Assembly (NCBI GenBank): GCA_022605955.1
Contig: JAKCOZ010000022.1
Coordinates: 1,178,001 to 1,242,000 of the forward strand
DNA length: 64,000 nucleotides
DNA from: Rallus limicola
Taxonomy: Eukaryota; Chordata; Aves; Gruiformes; Rallidae
Direction: 5' to 3'
Part shown: positions 1 to 12,800 of the stretch, piece by piece
Layout: each line of letters begins with the position of its first letter
Numbering within the stretch: the stretch's first letter is position 1
Notes under the pieces: generated by a model
Told to the model about the DNA's origin: nothing
The model's input: the letters and a program-made list of their open reading frames with translations, nothing else
Database searches by the model: none
Position numbers and translations under genes: made by a program

Positions 1-802
1 TCTCGCTAGTTCTCCCTCACAGTGTTTAGAAAACAGTGTGTGAGGGGTCCAATACTGGATGCACGGGATGGGACGCTGCCAGGGTAGAACCTTCAGCTCA
101 AAGTTTAGAACCTTTGAAACAGGAAAAGCAGATTTATCTTTTCCCCCATTTCTCCCACGCAGAAATTAATTTCAGGCTCCACCAGCAAAGACTGTTCAAA
201 CAGGTGGTGGCTGCCCAGACTAGAGGAGCACAGGCACTCTTACCCTCACCCTGTGCTGGGGAGACAGTGAGGGATTTCTCCATCTATAGATTCAGAAATG
301 AAGGCAGCTTTCCAACAGGACCAGCAAAATCCCGGACTACCCAAACTGGTGAGTATCTATCCTGAGTGCTCTCCTCAAGGACTTTTAAGCCCATAAATCC
401 CTAAGCCTCCCACTCCTCTGGCCACTGCAGGCACCCCTCGCCCTCACACGCAAACAATTAAGGAACATTGTGGGTTTTCATCCAACCCCCGGGAGTATCA
501 AGTGACACTTGGAGCTGGCGACTGCTTCTCCTGTTTCAAAAGCTGCTGAGAAGCTGTTCTGGTAACACAGAGGCTGGCACAAAGCACTGCCACAGAGCCC
601 AGCCTTTGGAACGGAGAGGCTGAGAAGGACAGCCCAGCGAACAGCCCTGGCAAGGCTTCTGAGATAATAAATACCCTGCGCCCATCGTTCCCGAGCCAGC
701 GAGTCACGCTGCCAAACCCAGCCACTGAGGTCTGAAGGTCAGTGGGTGAGGAAGAGAGCAGCATGGTCCCTGTAAGGCAGTGGTACTTTGCTCATCACTC
801 AC
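1..802 (-). other. Intron of FAM234A at the left edge
   Basis: Read on the minus strand this follows the GT donor of the third coding exon. I looked for the next expected FG-GAP exon and did not see one in any frame, so the stretch appears to be intron only. Confidence 0.6.
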
Positions 803-2670
803 CTTTCTGCAGGCTGACTGCCGTAAGAGACATCGGCTTCCCTATGACCAAGCAAGCCGGGGTCTCAGCCCCACCAAGCCTGATGCCACACTCCATCCAC
901 TCAATCTCCTCGGCAGCAGGCGTCTCCCAGAGCGCTTGGCCGTTCGTGCCGGTCACGGCAGCCACGAAGGCACACGGAGAAGGCAGGCCTGGGGAGAAGA
1001 GTCATCAGAAAGAGCGTGACCTACACCCGTCTCTGCTGCTCTGCAACCCCGAGAGCTGGGGCTCCCCCAGCTCCTCTCCCCACCCAGCCAGATCGGGTTT
1101 CTCTCCCAGGCCCACAGCAGCCTCACTAATTAGAATGAAGAGAGAAACAACAGCCCCTTTACAACCAGGTTTCTGTTTCCGAATCACCCACCCGCAGCTG
1201 AGCAGGATCTGTTCAAGCTGCCGCTGCCATTGCTGGCTTTGAATGCAAAGATGACATCTTGCACTTTGTCTTCATTCACATCTTCTATAGCGAGGAACTG
1301 GTAGGCCACTGTAAGAGACATCACAAGGCAAGGGTTGGTGAGGATTGCCTCACCCAGCACAGAGCTGCCTGGAGCAAAACACGAATTCCTAGAGACCTAC
1401 TCATTGCCTCCATCTCTGATGCTATGAAGCACTGGGACAAACTGACTTTTCTGTCAAAAAAAGCCACTGACATGAGTACCAAGGACTGGACATCAGTGCC
1501 AAAGGAGATTTTAACTTTGCTGTCCCCCAGAGGATTGGTCTTTTTTTAAAGCCAAGCAGCCAGAATTTGAGCTACGTTGGAGAAAGAACAACTCCGGGTG
1601 TAGTGTGGGGTTGTTATTCCCAAAATATGGAAAAAACCCAAAGAAGCCCCAGGAAACTCAGCCCCAGATACCCCACCTCTTTCACCCTAAGCTAAAAGCC
1701 ACCTTCCTCAGCTCAGAGCAGCAGAACCAGGGATTCCTAGGGGAACACATGAAGTGCAGTCCCTGGTGCAGTGCACCAGCTCTGCACTGAGAGCCTCGCC
1801 AGCATGCACCCATGGCACGCAAGCATTAAGGAAAGCTTCCAGAGAAGCGGATGCTGACCCCCCCCAGGGGAGCAGTGCCCAGGCTCAAGAGCCAACTAAC
1901 TACGCATCTGTGCGATTTAGGAAAAAAACAACCCACCAAAACAGAAAAAAAGGACAAAATTCCTCTTCTTCCTTTCCTGGTAGCTATGGGGGGCAGGGGG
2001 AGGGAAGTTTTAGAGTCATACTGTCAGTGAGAATGCCCAACTGTCCCCAAACCACAGCAGAAACTTCAAGGGAAACAGCCTAGACTTCAGCGAAGATGTG
2101 TTCCCAGATACCCTTCCCCATTTATTCCTCCCCCCCTCAAATGCGACCAGCCTGCTACCTCGTTAGCGCTTCAGAGCGGCATCTAATTTCTCCGAGAGAT
2201 CCTGTAAACACCTCCTGGAAGGCCACTCCAATTATGATGGGCCACTGCTTATCCAGGTCAGGTATTCAGAACTCTCACTCCCAAGGGCAGCATCCCCACA
2301 GGCTCGGCTCTGGACCGCGCTTAGGTAACACTCTGCGCCTCAAATTCAGGGCACGTAAAGGAAAAGGGCTGTTGGTAAGTACTCGTTCTGCTGCAGCATG
2401 CTCACCTGCATTGTCATAGTTTTGGAACCATGTTCTTTCTGAAACTGGCCTCTCTGGGCAGGGAATGATGAATGAGAAAGCAAACACAATTATCAGGCAG
2501 AGAAATAACGAGATGAAGAAGGCAGCAGTGCGCCAGCGGGATAGCCGAGACAGTCGTGATGACTGCTTGGTGATAATTCTTCTCTCCACGGAGTTTTCAT
2601 GGTTCTCTTGAGCTTTTACATCCTCAGTCTTCAGCGGGTGGATCTCAGCTTCCGAGTCTTTGTTATCCAT
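803..2670 (-). CDS. FAM234A: FAM234A (ITFG3), coding exons 1-3 of a partial gene
   Basis: Three coding exons read on the minus strand: 2670-2406 (start ATG at 2670), 1308-1192 and 988-803. Each has an AG acceptor and GT donor, and the phases join (265, 117 and 186 nt, one base carried at each junction). The product starts MDNKDSEAEIHPLK, has a basic Ser/Arg patch near residues 38-47 and one hydrophobic segment near 48-70 ending in FIIPCP. It continues into a luminal or extracellular part with an FG-GAP/integrin-alpha-like stretch (FLAIEDVNEDKVQDV) and a block rich in Cys, Gly and Thr. This fits FAM234A, a type II single-pass membrane protein of unclear biochemical role. The last visible donor (802-801) carries on to exons beyond the left edge; I found no further exon in 1-800. 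The 5' noncoding exon probably lies in the CpG island near 8.3 kb. Confidence 0.9.
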
Positions 2671-5600
2671 CGCAGCTCATTCATCAGTATCCAGGTGCCC
2701 TTCTCCCTCTTCACCTGCAACAATGGTAAGAACACTTAAAATAGATGCTGGAATATATCAAAAAACCCCAACAAACCCATCCTGTTATTACCCAACATTC
2801 ATGCTGGAAACGCTTAACAGGAGGGTCAGCACAGCAGTGTACTGTCACAGAGCTGGTTACAGGCACCGCTGCGACCAGAGGAATGAGGAGAGACTGTGGG
2901 ACAGCGGAATAACACTGTTGCTTCTTCAGAGGAGGAAAAGAGCTCTGCTAGACCCAGACAAAGAAGGCTGAAGCCTCTACACCAGACTGACAGGTCTGTA
3001 GGTCTCCCTCACAAAAAACACACACCGAAAGCTGCTTTGTGTTGTACCTCCCGTGCATGTCAATCTGACTCCGGGCTGGGGAGGTGAAAGGAAACACTCG
3101 TGACCTTTATATCCCACCATACAGCTGGTGCCTGCTGTAATGAGCACTCGAGTTTCCCCAGGAGAGTGCGAGAGGGGAACAAACACCAGCATGTTCTGCA
3201 CAGGAACAGAGCAAAGCTATTCAACACCTTCTCAGCAAGAAACATTCGGTATGTTTAGCAACCCAGCCCTGTCGATGGCCAGAGAGTGACCACTTCCCTC
3301 CCCAAAGAGGAAACAAGGCATGAGCAGAGACTAAAATCAGGTAAACGTGACTTTATCTGAACAGAAGAAGAGCTAACAACTGCTGGTTTAGCTTCTCCTG
3401 CCATAAACCATAAACGCAAGCTGCAGCAACAGAGGGGTTCAGTGCTTGCTTGTCATAAGGTGGGGGGAGAAGTCGCCCTTGCCTGTCACAGAAGCCTGTA
3501 ATTCACAGGAATGATAAAACCCCACTTCCCATACAGTTTCTCTGATAGTGTGTCTTTAAAAAAACAGCAGAAGGGAAGAAATAAAGAATAACACATTCCA
3601 ACAGCCTTGGAAAAAGCTGCACGGCAGTGTCACAAGAAGTTATATCAGAGCAAATAAACACAGCAACCGAGCCAACTTTCCATGACTGTGCCCCAGCAGT
3701 CATGTGCCTGGATTGTCCGTTGGAGCAGTTTACTTCCTGGGCAGAAAACAGCCTTAGCACAGCACTGACACAGCGAGCAGAGAGCCTGGGCTTTAAGTGC
3801 CAACAACGGGACTCATTATGTGTCACACTGTGTGCCCAAGTTCAATTACAGGCCCAAAGAAACCCACGCTGAGAGTTGCCCTGGGAGCCCGGGCTCCTTT
3901 GGGCAGAGCCAGCAGCCTCACCCCGTCCCACCACAGGGAACAGAAGGAACAGACCCTCCTGGGTACGGGTTGCAGCAGGCCAGGCTCATGGCAAGGCCAG
4001 GGTTGAGCGGGACAGCCTGGCTGCTGCCAAGCCCCAGCTAACCCTGGCATTTTCAGGACTTATAAGGCTGGAGTTAGAAGCACTTACTCCAACCCAGACA
4101 CGCTGGCCCTTCTCCTGCAACAGCACATCAAGTACAGGATCTCGCTCCAGGCAATTTAATTCAAGCTGCGCAATACCGTGCAAATGCAATTAAATCAGTA
4201 ACTCAGGGGTTCTATCTTACCCTAAAGCTCTCACTCCAAAGGCCTCGCCTGCCTTTCCCATCAGTGTTTCAGCAACACCAGAGACATCTCCACCACGGGG
4301 ATGGCTGTTCCCAGAGCAGCCGCAGGCACCTGACGAGGGCAGAAGGGCTTCAGATGGAAAGGAGAAGAAAAGGAGGAGATTCGGCCTCTACCCTGATGCG
4401 GCCGTGGCGCTGGCTACCAGAGCTGGCCCAGCACCGGCCTCCAGCAGGTTCAAGGTACAAGGCTCCAGGCACAGGCTGAGCAAATGATTCACCGGAGTGG
4501 AACTGCTGCTGCCACCACAATGGGAGATGGTGGCAGGAGTGGGTTCCACAGGCAGCAGCACCAGGCAGACAGCTCGTGTTATCTCTGGTGTGCTCAGCAC
4601 TGCAGACAGATGGATCTTCTCAGAACCAGCGTGCACAGCACGGGCTACAACAGAGCACCAGGACAACCCCACTCATGTCTCCAGCGGAGCCCTCTGGGAC
4701 ACCTCCAGGGCCCAGCCGAGCACTTCCAGCACCTACGAGACCTCCCGAGAACCAAAGCCAGGCTTCTCCCCTCTCGGTTCCGAAAGGGCCACCAAATTCA
4801 TGCCGCGCGGAAGGCGTATTCCCGTGACTCACAATAAATCACACCACTGTCATCTGGACTGGGATGAGAACAATAAAAAAGCAGTAATTATCCTGACAGC
4901 CCCAGCAATTCCCCTTCCTTTGCAGTGGTGACCCTAGGAGCCTCCCATCACAAAGAGCCCTCGCTGCCTTTAAAGCAATCCTCTCTCTTTTCTTTCAGGG
5001 TTTGAATAATGCCCTTTGCACCCCTGCCAGAGCAGAGGCAGTGCCAGAACAGCGACCACAAAGGTCAACGGCAAAGGCTCAAACAATGCTGGAAATCCCA
5101 TCGCCCACAGCTGCCAAAGTACATGCTGGCAGCATGTGAAATGGTCTGAGCTCAGAGCAACAAAAAAGACTGGTAATCAGTTTAATTAAGACAAGCAAAA
5201 AATGGTAAGTGTGCATTTGGGATGATTTTTACCATCCTCTAGCAGCCAGCATTTTGTCTCCAGCCGGTAGAGGACATGAAATAATTCACCGGAAAGTTTA
5301 AGGCATCCAGGGACCTTGGAAGGAAATACACAGTGACAGGGCCATGCACTGCTGCATTAACAATGCCTGCTGTGTGCGGCAGACCTTGTAGCAAGCACCA
5401 GCTCTCTGTGATCTGGAGGACCCACCATGAGGAAACATGGTAGGAAGGCTTCATGGAAAAGGAAATAAGTAGAACCTGCACACAATGCACCTGAACAGAG
5501 CCCAGACAGCCCTGGGAGCACTGAGGTACAGCCAGGATCTGCATCTCTTCTACTGCTCCCCAAGCTTGGAAGGTCCCTGGACGAAGCCAAGGAGGAATGA

Positions 5601-8295
5601 ATACCCTTTCCCTGCCCCACAGCACCAGCACACGGTCAGGGCAAACACATGGTGCTCAGCTTCACTCACCTTTGTGAGGCACTGACGCTCCTCTCCTCCC
5701 AAAGCTGTGGCAGACCCAATCAGAGTCAAACCCGAGGAGCTTGTGCAGCATGTGGTCAGTGCCGAGCCACAGCTAAACCCACCGCCAACTACTGTCACCA
5801 GCTGGCTCGAGCGGCCTGACAGGCATGGGGAGACACACGGTCAGGTGCAGGAAGACTGGTGACAGCACCTTTGCAATGGAAGGTTTAATGCATTTGCCAC
5901 ACCTAAAACATGAAACCACAGTGTCTGCAATCTCACCAGGCACCAGTTCTTCCTGGAAAATTTATAGTAACGTATCATAACTTAAATCTGATGCTCAGAG
6001 CATTTGTGTCCTACACAGAAGGCTGAGCTCAGGCTCTGACCAGCCATTTGGGACCCCAAACCCAGCTGTCAGACACTCTGGGCTGGTTCTGGTTTAAGCA
6101 CATTCTGGGTTTTCTCCCCACCAGCGAGCAATCACCAAAGCCCAAAGCCACAATCAGTGACAGGCCAGCTTCTGTGTGTCACCCCGAGTAAGGCACAAGG
6201 CTCCCATCATGTCTGTCTCTGTCCTGTTCTGACCCCGGGGACAGCACTGCACCACAGCAACCCTGCCACACAGTCATATGCTGACATGCCAAGGTCTTAA
6301 CAGGTCATCCTGTCCCCTCTGCTGCAGCCCCGCTTATTCCAGGGCCCAGCCTCATGGAAACAACCGTAAGATTTCCCCAAGCAGGGAGATTTCCCTTCGG
6401 AGCACACCCAGACTGCGCTGCGTACGCAGCCACCTGTGGATTGGAACTCTTTCTCGATGCAATGTTGCAGCAATGGGCTGGTGGGGAGAACCACCATGAG
6501 GAGACCTTCCCCTTCCAATGCTGGGGCACCTCTGCTCCTGCTTGCATCCTTATGGCCTTTGTAAGGACCTAGCTTTTAGCCCACCCCTCCCCAAAAGTCA
6601 ACGTGGGCACCCAGCTCAGAGGAACACTCATGTTCTCCTGGGGCAGCTGTGCCATGCCCTCCCACTTGCTGTTTGCCTCTGCTAAGACAGGTCTCTCAGA
6701 GCCACTGGCACCTCTGGAGCAACGCTTGGCCCTGCGGTGCTGGCACAAACCATCCCACAGAGCACAGGGCTGGTGGACTAGAGACTCCTCCAGACCACAG
6801 GCAAACACCACAAGCACAGGAGGAGAAACACATGCTGCTTGCAGGGGACAAGTCCCCTTTGCTATGCACTGGGGCTTAGGCAGGGGAACTCGATCTGTTC
6901 GATGAAGAGCAGAACGCAATCCAGTGCTTCTTCCAGGAGAGCAATGGGAAGAGCAAAGCTCCCTAAAGCAAAGAGCAGCGTTAACACTGCATGGAACTGA
7001 TGTCAGGCCAGGCTGGTACTGCCCACTGAGCACCACAAACACACGCCAGCTGTCCCCTGAGTCCTTGCAGCTCTGTTGGGCCCAAGCCACCCCCCTCACT
7101 GCAGATTCCTCGTGGCAACACCAAGAGCAGCAGTCAGCGAGCTGTGTGAACTCTGGCCTCAGAGATGTCCCCACCTCACCCACAGGGCTCCCCTGTCAGA
7201 AGCACAGCGGCTTCGCCACACAGGCAGTTACTACAATAGGGACTTTGGAGATCTTGGTTTAGAAGAGACTGTGGTCTTTCCACGTAGGTTTATTAAAAAG
7301 GCAAACAGAAGGTACAGTTTTTAAGCGGAGCAGGTGTTCTGCAGGTCACGCACCCCACACTGCCCTCTGGATCCTTCCTGCATTGCAAAGCCCAGCCAGG
7401 CTTACAGCAGCATGAGGGTCACCCACCTGCCACTATCCCTGCCAGCCACCTCCAAGACATCCTCTTTTCTCCCTCCCCAGACAGGGAATGGCTTTTCTCC
7501 TCTCTTACCCATGCAGAAAGGAAAGTTCATTCAAAGCCCACTCCACCCACAGAGGTAACAGCCTGCGAAGCCTCTCGTTGTCCGGCAGCCCCCGACACAA
7601 CCCAGTCCTGCCCGGGTAGCGGAGCTGGCTCTGGTCATACTGAGCTGGCCCCTCAGAGGGCAGCCTGTCCCTGGGACCCCAGCAGCTTTTGCTTTCCAAA
7701 ATAACGGGGATGGTGGGAAGGGCTTGACAAGAGATCACAACCCAACACGCTCAAGACAACGCTCCCGTTCCGAGCAGCCGTGTGCGAGCCGGGACGGCCC
7801 GGGAGCGGCGCCGCAGGGCCGCGCCGGCCGGGCCTTCCCCGCGTCCCTGGGCGGCTGCGACACGGCGGTAGGAGCGGCTCTGCGGAGCTCCACGAGCTGC
7901 CGAGCGCTCGGGATAAGCCAGCTCCGACCCGAGCTGAGCGACGGGCTCCCCGGCACACTAGGAGCGACTCAGCCCCGTGACAGGCGCCCCGGCTCAGGGC
8001 CGCACTGGGTGCTCAGGGAGGCGGGCACGGGAACGGCGGCGTGGCCGGGCCAAGGGCAGCCGAGAGCGCTGAGCAGCCTCGCCGCGTACGGCCGGGCCGG
8101 GCCAGCGCAGAAGCAGCGAGGCCCCCGCCCCGCCGCTGGTCCCGGTGCGAGCGTGGCCTCTCCCAGCACCGTGCTCCGGTCCCCGCTGGGAGACCGGCCC
8201 GTGTGCGGCAGCCGCCCCCCGCGGCGGAGGAGCATCCTGGAGCTGCCGCAGCCCGGCCCGACGCCCCCCTCTCCCGATCCGCGCTCCGCACTCAC
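2671..8295 (-). other. Probable FAM234A 5' UTR segment and first intron
   Basis: No coding exon was recognised on either strand. The first tens of bases above 2670 would be the 5' UTR of the exon carrying the ATG. The remainder would be intron 1 if transcription starts in the CpG island near 8.3 kb. The short open frames here lack splice signals and family resemblance. Confidence 0.45.
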
Positions 8296-8400
8296 CCCGC
8301 GCGCGGCGCCACCGCTGCCGTCACTTCCGCCTCCGTCCCCCGCCGCCTCCTCGGCGGAAGCGACGCAGGGCCGTTCCCAACCCGGCGGTAGCGGCGCCTG
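8296..8400 (-). other. Candidate noncoding first exon of FAM234A
   Basis: On the minus strand a strong donor (GTGAGT, plus 8290-8295) follows a GC-rich stretch. An NRF1-like site lies just upstream at 8399-8409. The start of transcription is inferred, not seen; the exon would splice to the acceptor before the ATG exon at 2670. Confidence 0.35.
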
Positions 8401-8409
8401 CGCAGTGCG
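8399..8409 (+). promoter_or_regulatory. NRF1-like site
   Basis: TGCGCAGTGCG resembles the NRF1 palindrome (YGCGCAYGCGCR), missing one base of the second half-site. NRF1 sites are typical of TATA-less CpG-island promoters. Confidence 0.35.
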
Positions 8410-8529
8410 GCGGGGGCGGGCGGACCGGAGCGGGAGGGGGGGGGTCGCGTCGCGTCACGTCTCGTCTCGGTGTCGGCGGCGCGGGCGGGACCCGCAAGAA
8501 GGAGGCCGGGAGCACTGGGAGCCACACAC

Positions 8530-9420
8530 ACAGATCTTTAATGCGATCAGACCGCGAGCGAACAGCACAGTCACGTACAGGAACCCGCGGCCCCCCCTCC
8601 CCACCCCCCCCCCCGCCCCCGCGCGCCCCCTGCCCCGCCCGGAGGTTACAAAACAACACGTGGAACCGCGGAGTTGAGCCGTAGAAACGGAGAGGGAGGG
8701 GCCGCATGCACTAGGGCTGACACCGAGGGAGCGCCGGGAGCCGCCAAGCAGCTCAGCGGAGCCGCGAGGGGGAAACACCCGCCGGGACCCCCCCCCCCCC
8801 AATCCCACCCCCGACACACGGCCTGAAACCGGCATTCACCGGGGCTCCTCCCGCGCGGAGCCGTCAGGAGCGAGCTGCCGGCACGGGGCACCCCGCCAGC
8901 GCCCGGCTCTGCGGCCGGCAGCGCCCTCCTGACGGGCCGCGCACACAGAGCGGGGTCCTGCCGGGGCTGGCGAGGCGGGGCGGCCTTTGTCCGCGGCGGG
9001 ACCCGCACCTAGTCACAGACAAGCCGGTCACAGTAGGCAGAGTCCTCCCGCGCCGGAGCGGCGGCAGGGAGCGCCCGAACGCCCCTTCCCGCGAAGGCCC
9101 AGCTCTGCACCCCCGGCCTTAAAAACCCCAGCCCTAAGCTTGCCGGTGGGCTAGGCGACTCTGCGGCCAGAGCTCCGAACCGGGAGCGCAGGGGAAGCAG
9201 GCAGACAGCCGGTGTGCTTCTCCAAGGGAGCAAATCAAAAGGATCAGGCTTTCCACCGTCTGGGTTACAGTCAGGCTTGGGCCTGCTGCAGTAGGCTCTA
9301 GCAGGTTTGGTCACCCTCCCAAAGACAAACAGCTTCCGAAACAGGCAAAGCAAGGCCAAATTTTGTCCATCTGAACTGGAATAAGTGAGGCAACTCTCAA
9401 ATGCCGGAGACATAAAACGG
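8530..9420 (-). other. GC-rich stretch with a possible minus-strand 3' end; no gene assigned
   Basis: On the minus strand an ATTAAA hexamer (within GCATTAAAGATCTGTG) lies near 8535-8545, downstream of several open frames in CpG-rich DNA. None of those frames resembles a known family, and homopolymer runs near 8604 and 8790 make the frames unreliable. It may be an unannotated transcript or only promoter DNA. Confidence 0.2.
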
Positions 9421-9681
9421 GGTGGCTAAGCGCTAAAAGGGAAAAAGACCCCAAACAAACCCACAACCACATTTCTTTTAGCATATATAACAGGAGGAAA
9501 AGCTAATCAAGTGAGAACCAGCGCTACTGGTGTGCTCACTGAGGGTTAGGTGGATCTTTTGGAAAGGGCTGAAGCATAAACAAAGGCCACAGCAGCACAG
9601 GTCTCCAGCCACCGCGCTCGCTGGGTTAGGACAAACACAGCGTGTCAACCACTGGCCTGAATTGAAAACGATCCGTCCAGA

Positions 9682-9691
9682 TTTATTTATT
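9682..9691 (-). terminator. LUC7L polyadenylation signal
   Basis: Two overlapping AATAAA hexamers on the minus strand (plus ATTTATTTATT) lie about 190 bases beyond the LUC7L stop codon, giving a short 3' UTR. Confidence 0.7.
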
Positions 9692-9879
9692 CCTACTAAA
9701 ACAAAATCCTGTTAAACAGTACGTAACTCGGTGTCTCTACAAACTCACAGCTATCTGCCAAACAATAAAAATTCCAAACTACAAAAGATGAGTTGTATTC
9801 AGTAAATATAAATGGGAAATTTAGGCTTTGTGTAGAATGTTTGTCAGACTATTTACAGTGCAACACAGATCGCTTGGGT

Positions 9880-12800
9880 TCAGATCTCGCCAGCTTCTCT
9901 CTCTTCTGATCTCTTGGAACGAGATTTGCCATTTGTGCTCTCGTGCCGCCTCTCAGAAGAGCTCTTCTCTTTTCTCTCTCTGTCTCGTGACTTTTCTCTT
10001 GAAGATCGATCTCTAGAAGATCTGAAGTACAAAGTAAACCGTCGCTATGAGCGTCACGACTGGGAGGATTTTCCAATGTGCAATAAAACGACATGGTCTG
10101 TCCCTAACAGGGCTGCGGCCTAATGCAGGCTCCTTACAGGAACAGGCCTGGGCACTGCAATGTCACAAGCAATGTGCCCCATGACTGTAACTCCAGCCCC
10201 TCTACAAGCTCTGTGTCAGAGAACACTGCCTCTGCAGCGCTGAGCGCATGGCACTGCTCTGCTGGCAGTGATCCTTTCAGCTGTTGCCACAGGAGCTCGC
10301 TGAGGCCTTCCCTGGGCCATACAAAGTGCTGCCAGTTCTTCCTCCTCCGTCCCTCAGCTCTGTGTCCTCCAGAGAGTTTTTATCATTCTGCTCTAAGCCA
10401 GTGCCTTCCCACTCAGCTGCTCTAAATACTGACTGCATTCTTGGGATTCAAGCGCCTGCTCAGCCCTGGGCTGGTATTTTTCACATCCCAACAAGCACTG
10501 TCCTCGCAGCACCCCACACTTAACAGCAGGACAACACACACAGGCAGCTGTGGAAGGACTTCCCTGTGCTGTGGCCCATGACAGTGACAGCTACAGGCTT
10601 TTCAGAGTGCTTGAACCGCACTGGCCCACACAAGAGTTAAGTGGAGGGCTGCCTGTTAACTCCCGTTTTCCTGAGGGATTTGACCAGCAGCCTTCTAACA
10701 GTGCTGATCCTGAATGAGCTCTAGCAGCCCACACCCCCTTGGTCAGGGGCTTCCACAGGCTCTGTTTTACCCTAGGACTCAGTACAAAGGTTTTCCTCCA
10801 CATCCGCAAGAGAAGGTGCTGGCAGGTACCTTAAAGATTCCAGCTTTTATTCCTGCTGACTGGATTGCAGGGATTGGAAATACCTCATAATCATGGCATT
10901 AAAACCTTGCTGCTCCCTGTATCACACGAGACATTTTATTTTCACTCAATTGTGGCATTTAAAGTAGAAAGACAACACGAGTGAGTGATGAGATTAATTC
11001 GTGTCTGTCCCAGCACTGCCTGCTGCCCGCAGTCCTCCTAACCCAACACCTCCAGATCCTGTGACTGCCTCTCCACTTCTTTCTAGAAGTGAGACCTCAA
11101 ACTGGCAGAAACTGAACATGGGTTTCTGTACTTTCAGGGTGAAAACAGAAGCTACAGTCTTTGGGGGAACAGGGATCTTCTGTTTGTTCCCTTGTTTTTG
11201 CTTTATTTTCTTAAGCTGATCCTGGCCTCTCCCCAGCTCTGGGTATGTCATCCAGCCAATCCCCCTGCAACCTCGATGGGCCGCTTTGAACATGTTCAAG
11301 GTTTTCGAAGTAATCCCTTACCTGCTCTTTAGTAATAGTTTTTACAGGGTCTTCCTCACTTCCTAATTGTCCAAACTTCTTTTCTTTATTTTTCATGTTC
11401 AAGACAGATTTAAAAAAGGACTTTAGTATCTCAGCCATTGGAGAATCAACAGTATTTACACCCCACCCTCAATTATTAACAGACTTTTTCCAGACCATTA
11501 TTTCCCTCCCCTTCATCGGGTACCTTTAAAACCCATTCTCACCCCTGAGCCAAAGTGACACAAGACACTCAAGTGTAGGCTTGTTTCTAGAATTGAGCTA
11601 GAGGTGGTGCCTAAGGCAAGACAGCGTGATCACACTCCCCTCTCCGCCTGGAGCATTAAAAAAAGAGCCAGATGTAACTGCCACAAGCTCCTGGGGACAG
11701 ACTGGCTCCCAGGCTTAGAAGGGCTGTAAGGAAACATGGACTCCTTTCCATTTTGGAAATACGCCTCTGTATGCTTGCCTCATCCTTCCCCCACCACAGT
11801 GGGCATTCTGCTGAGTTCCAGATGAGATTTAAAGCCCTTTTCAGAGTACAGCACTTCTCCTGAGTGGCAGAGGAAAGCTGGTAAACTCATCCCACCTGCC
11901 TCTTCCCCTTTCTCTACTGCAGATTCCTAGAGAAGCGTCTTTCCCTCAACCAGCCATCCCAAATCACGTTTCCTTCCCCATGGCAGCACCGAGAGAAAGA
12001 GGCTGGGAAGCAGAAGGCAACCACAGAGACATTAACATCGAAACTGACTCCCAGTGACTTGGCTTTACAGGCCTGGGTAGCTCGAGCTGGCCTCTGTGCT
12101 GTACAAGAAACCCAGCAGCTTCTCGAAGTCTCAGCACCTCACACCAGGGCACCAGTCCTCTCAGGCTGGGCTATCGCTGGGCAGTTATGCTGCCTGACTG
12201 TTTTTGTGTGGGACCATCTAGAACTGGGCACTGGGAGATCCTGCTTTGGCCTAGGAGCTGATGCTGGCCGCTGCAGTGGCTCACCTGAGAAACCCACTGC
12301 ACTCCTGCCTGATCTAGGGGACTGGGGCTTGCTGCGGGGCCAAGGGCTCCCCTTTCCAGAAGTACTCATGTCAAGATATACATACTTGTGTTTTGAACTC
12401 CTGTCTCTGGACCCCCGCCGGTGACCTCTGCTGTGGCTGCGGGAACGGCTCCGGTGGCGCCTGTGTCGGTCTCGGGACCGGGAGCGAGACTTCCGCCTCT
12501 CACGGGAAGCTGATCTCGAGCGTCTTCGCCTCCTATCCCGAGACCGTGACCTGGAGAGAACACAGACTGCTTCAGGCTCCGTAGACAGTTCGGTACATCA
12601 CCTCTGTACACCTGAGCCCAGCTCTCAGATGCCACCAAGCAAGTTTTACCCAGAGCATCAGCACTGACCCCCCAACACCAGAGGGCAGGTCACCCCCCCA
12701 TGGTGGGCATCTCCCTCCCAGGCCCCATTCCAACAATAAATCTGAGTCACTGGGAAGCTTATATAAAACAAACTCCCAGCCATTAACACAAACACCTGCC

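Larger units (their letters stand above)
7740..9120. promoter_or_regulatory. CpG island, probable FAM234A promoter
   Basis: This is a GC-rich, CpG-dense block with runs of C and G and a short GTCGC-type microsatellite near 8448-8470. It sits between the 3' end of LUC7L and the first coding exon of FAM234A, where the FAM234A promoter is expected. No TATA box was seen. Confidence 0.6.

Noticed and set aside
7724..8677. Plus-strand open frame of 317 codons
   Set aside because: It lies wholly in a CpG island where stop codons are rare, is Arg/Pro/Gly/Ala-rich, crosses the candidate FAM234A first exon and resembles no family.
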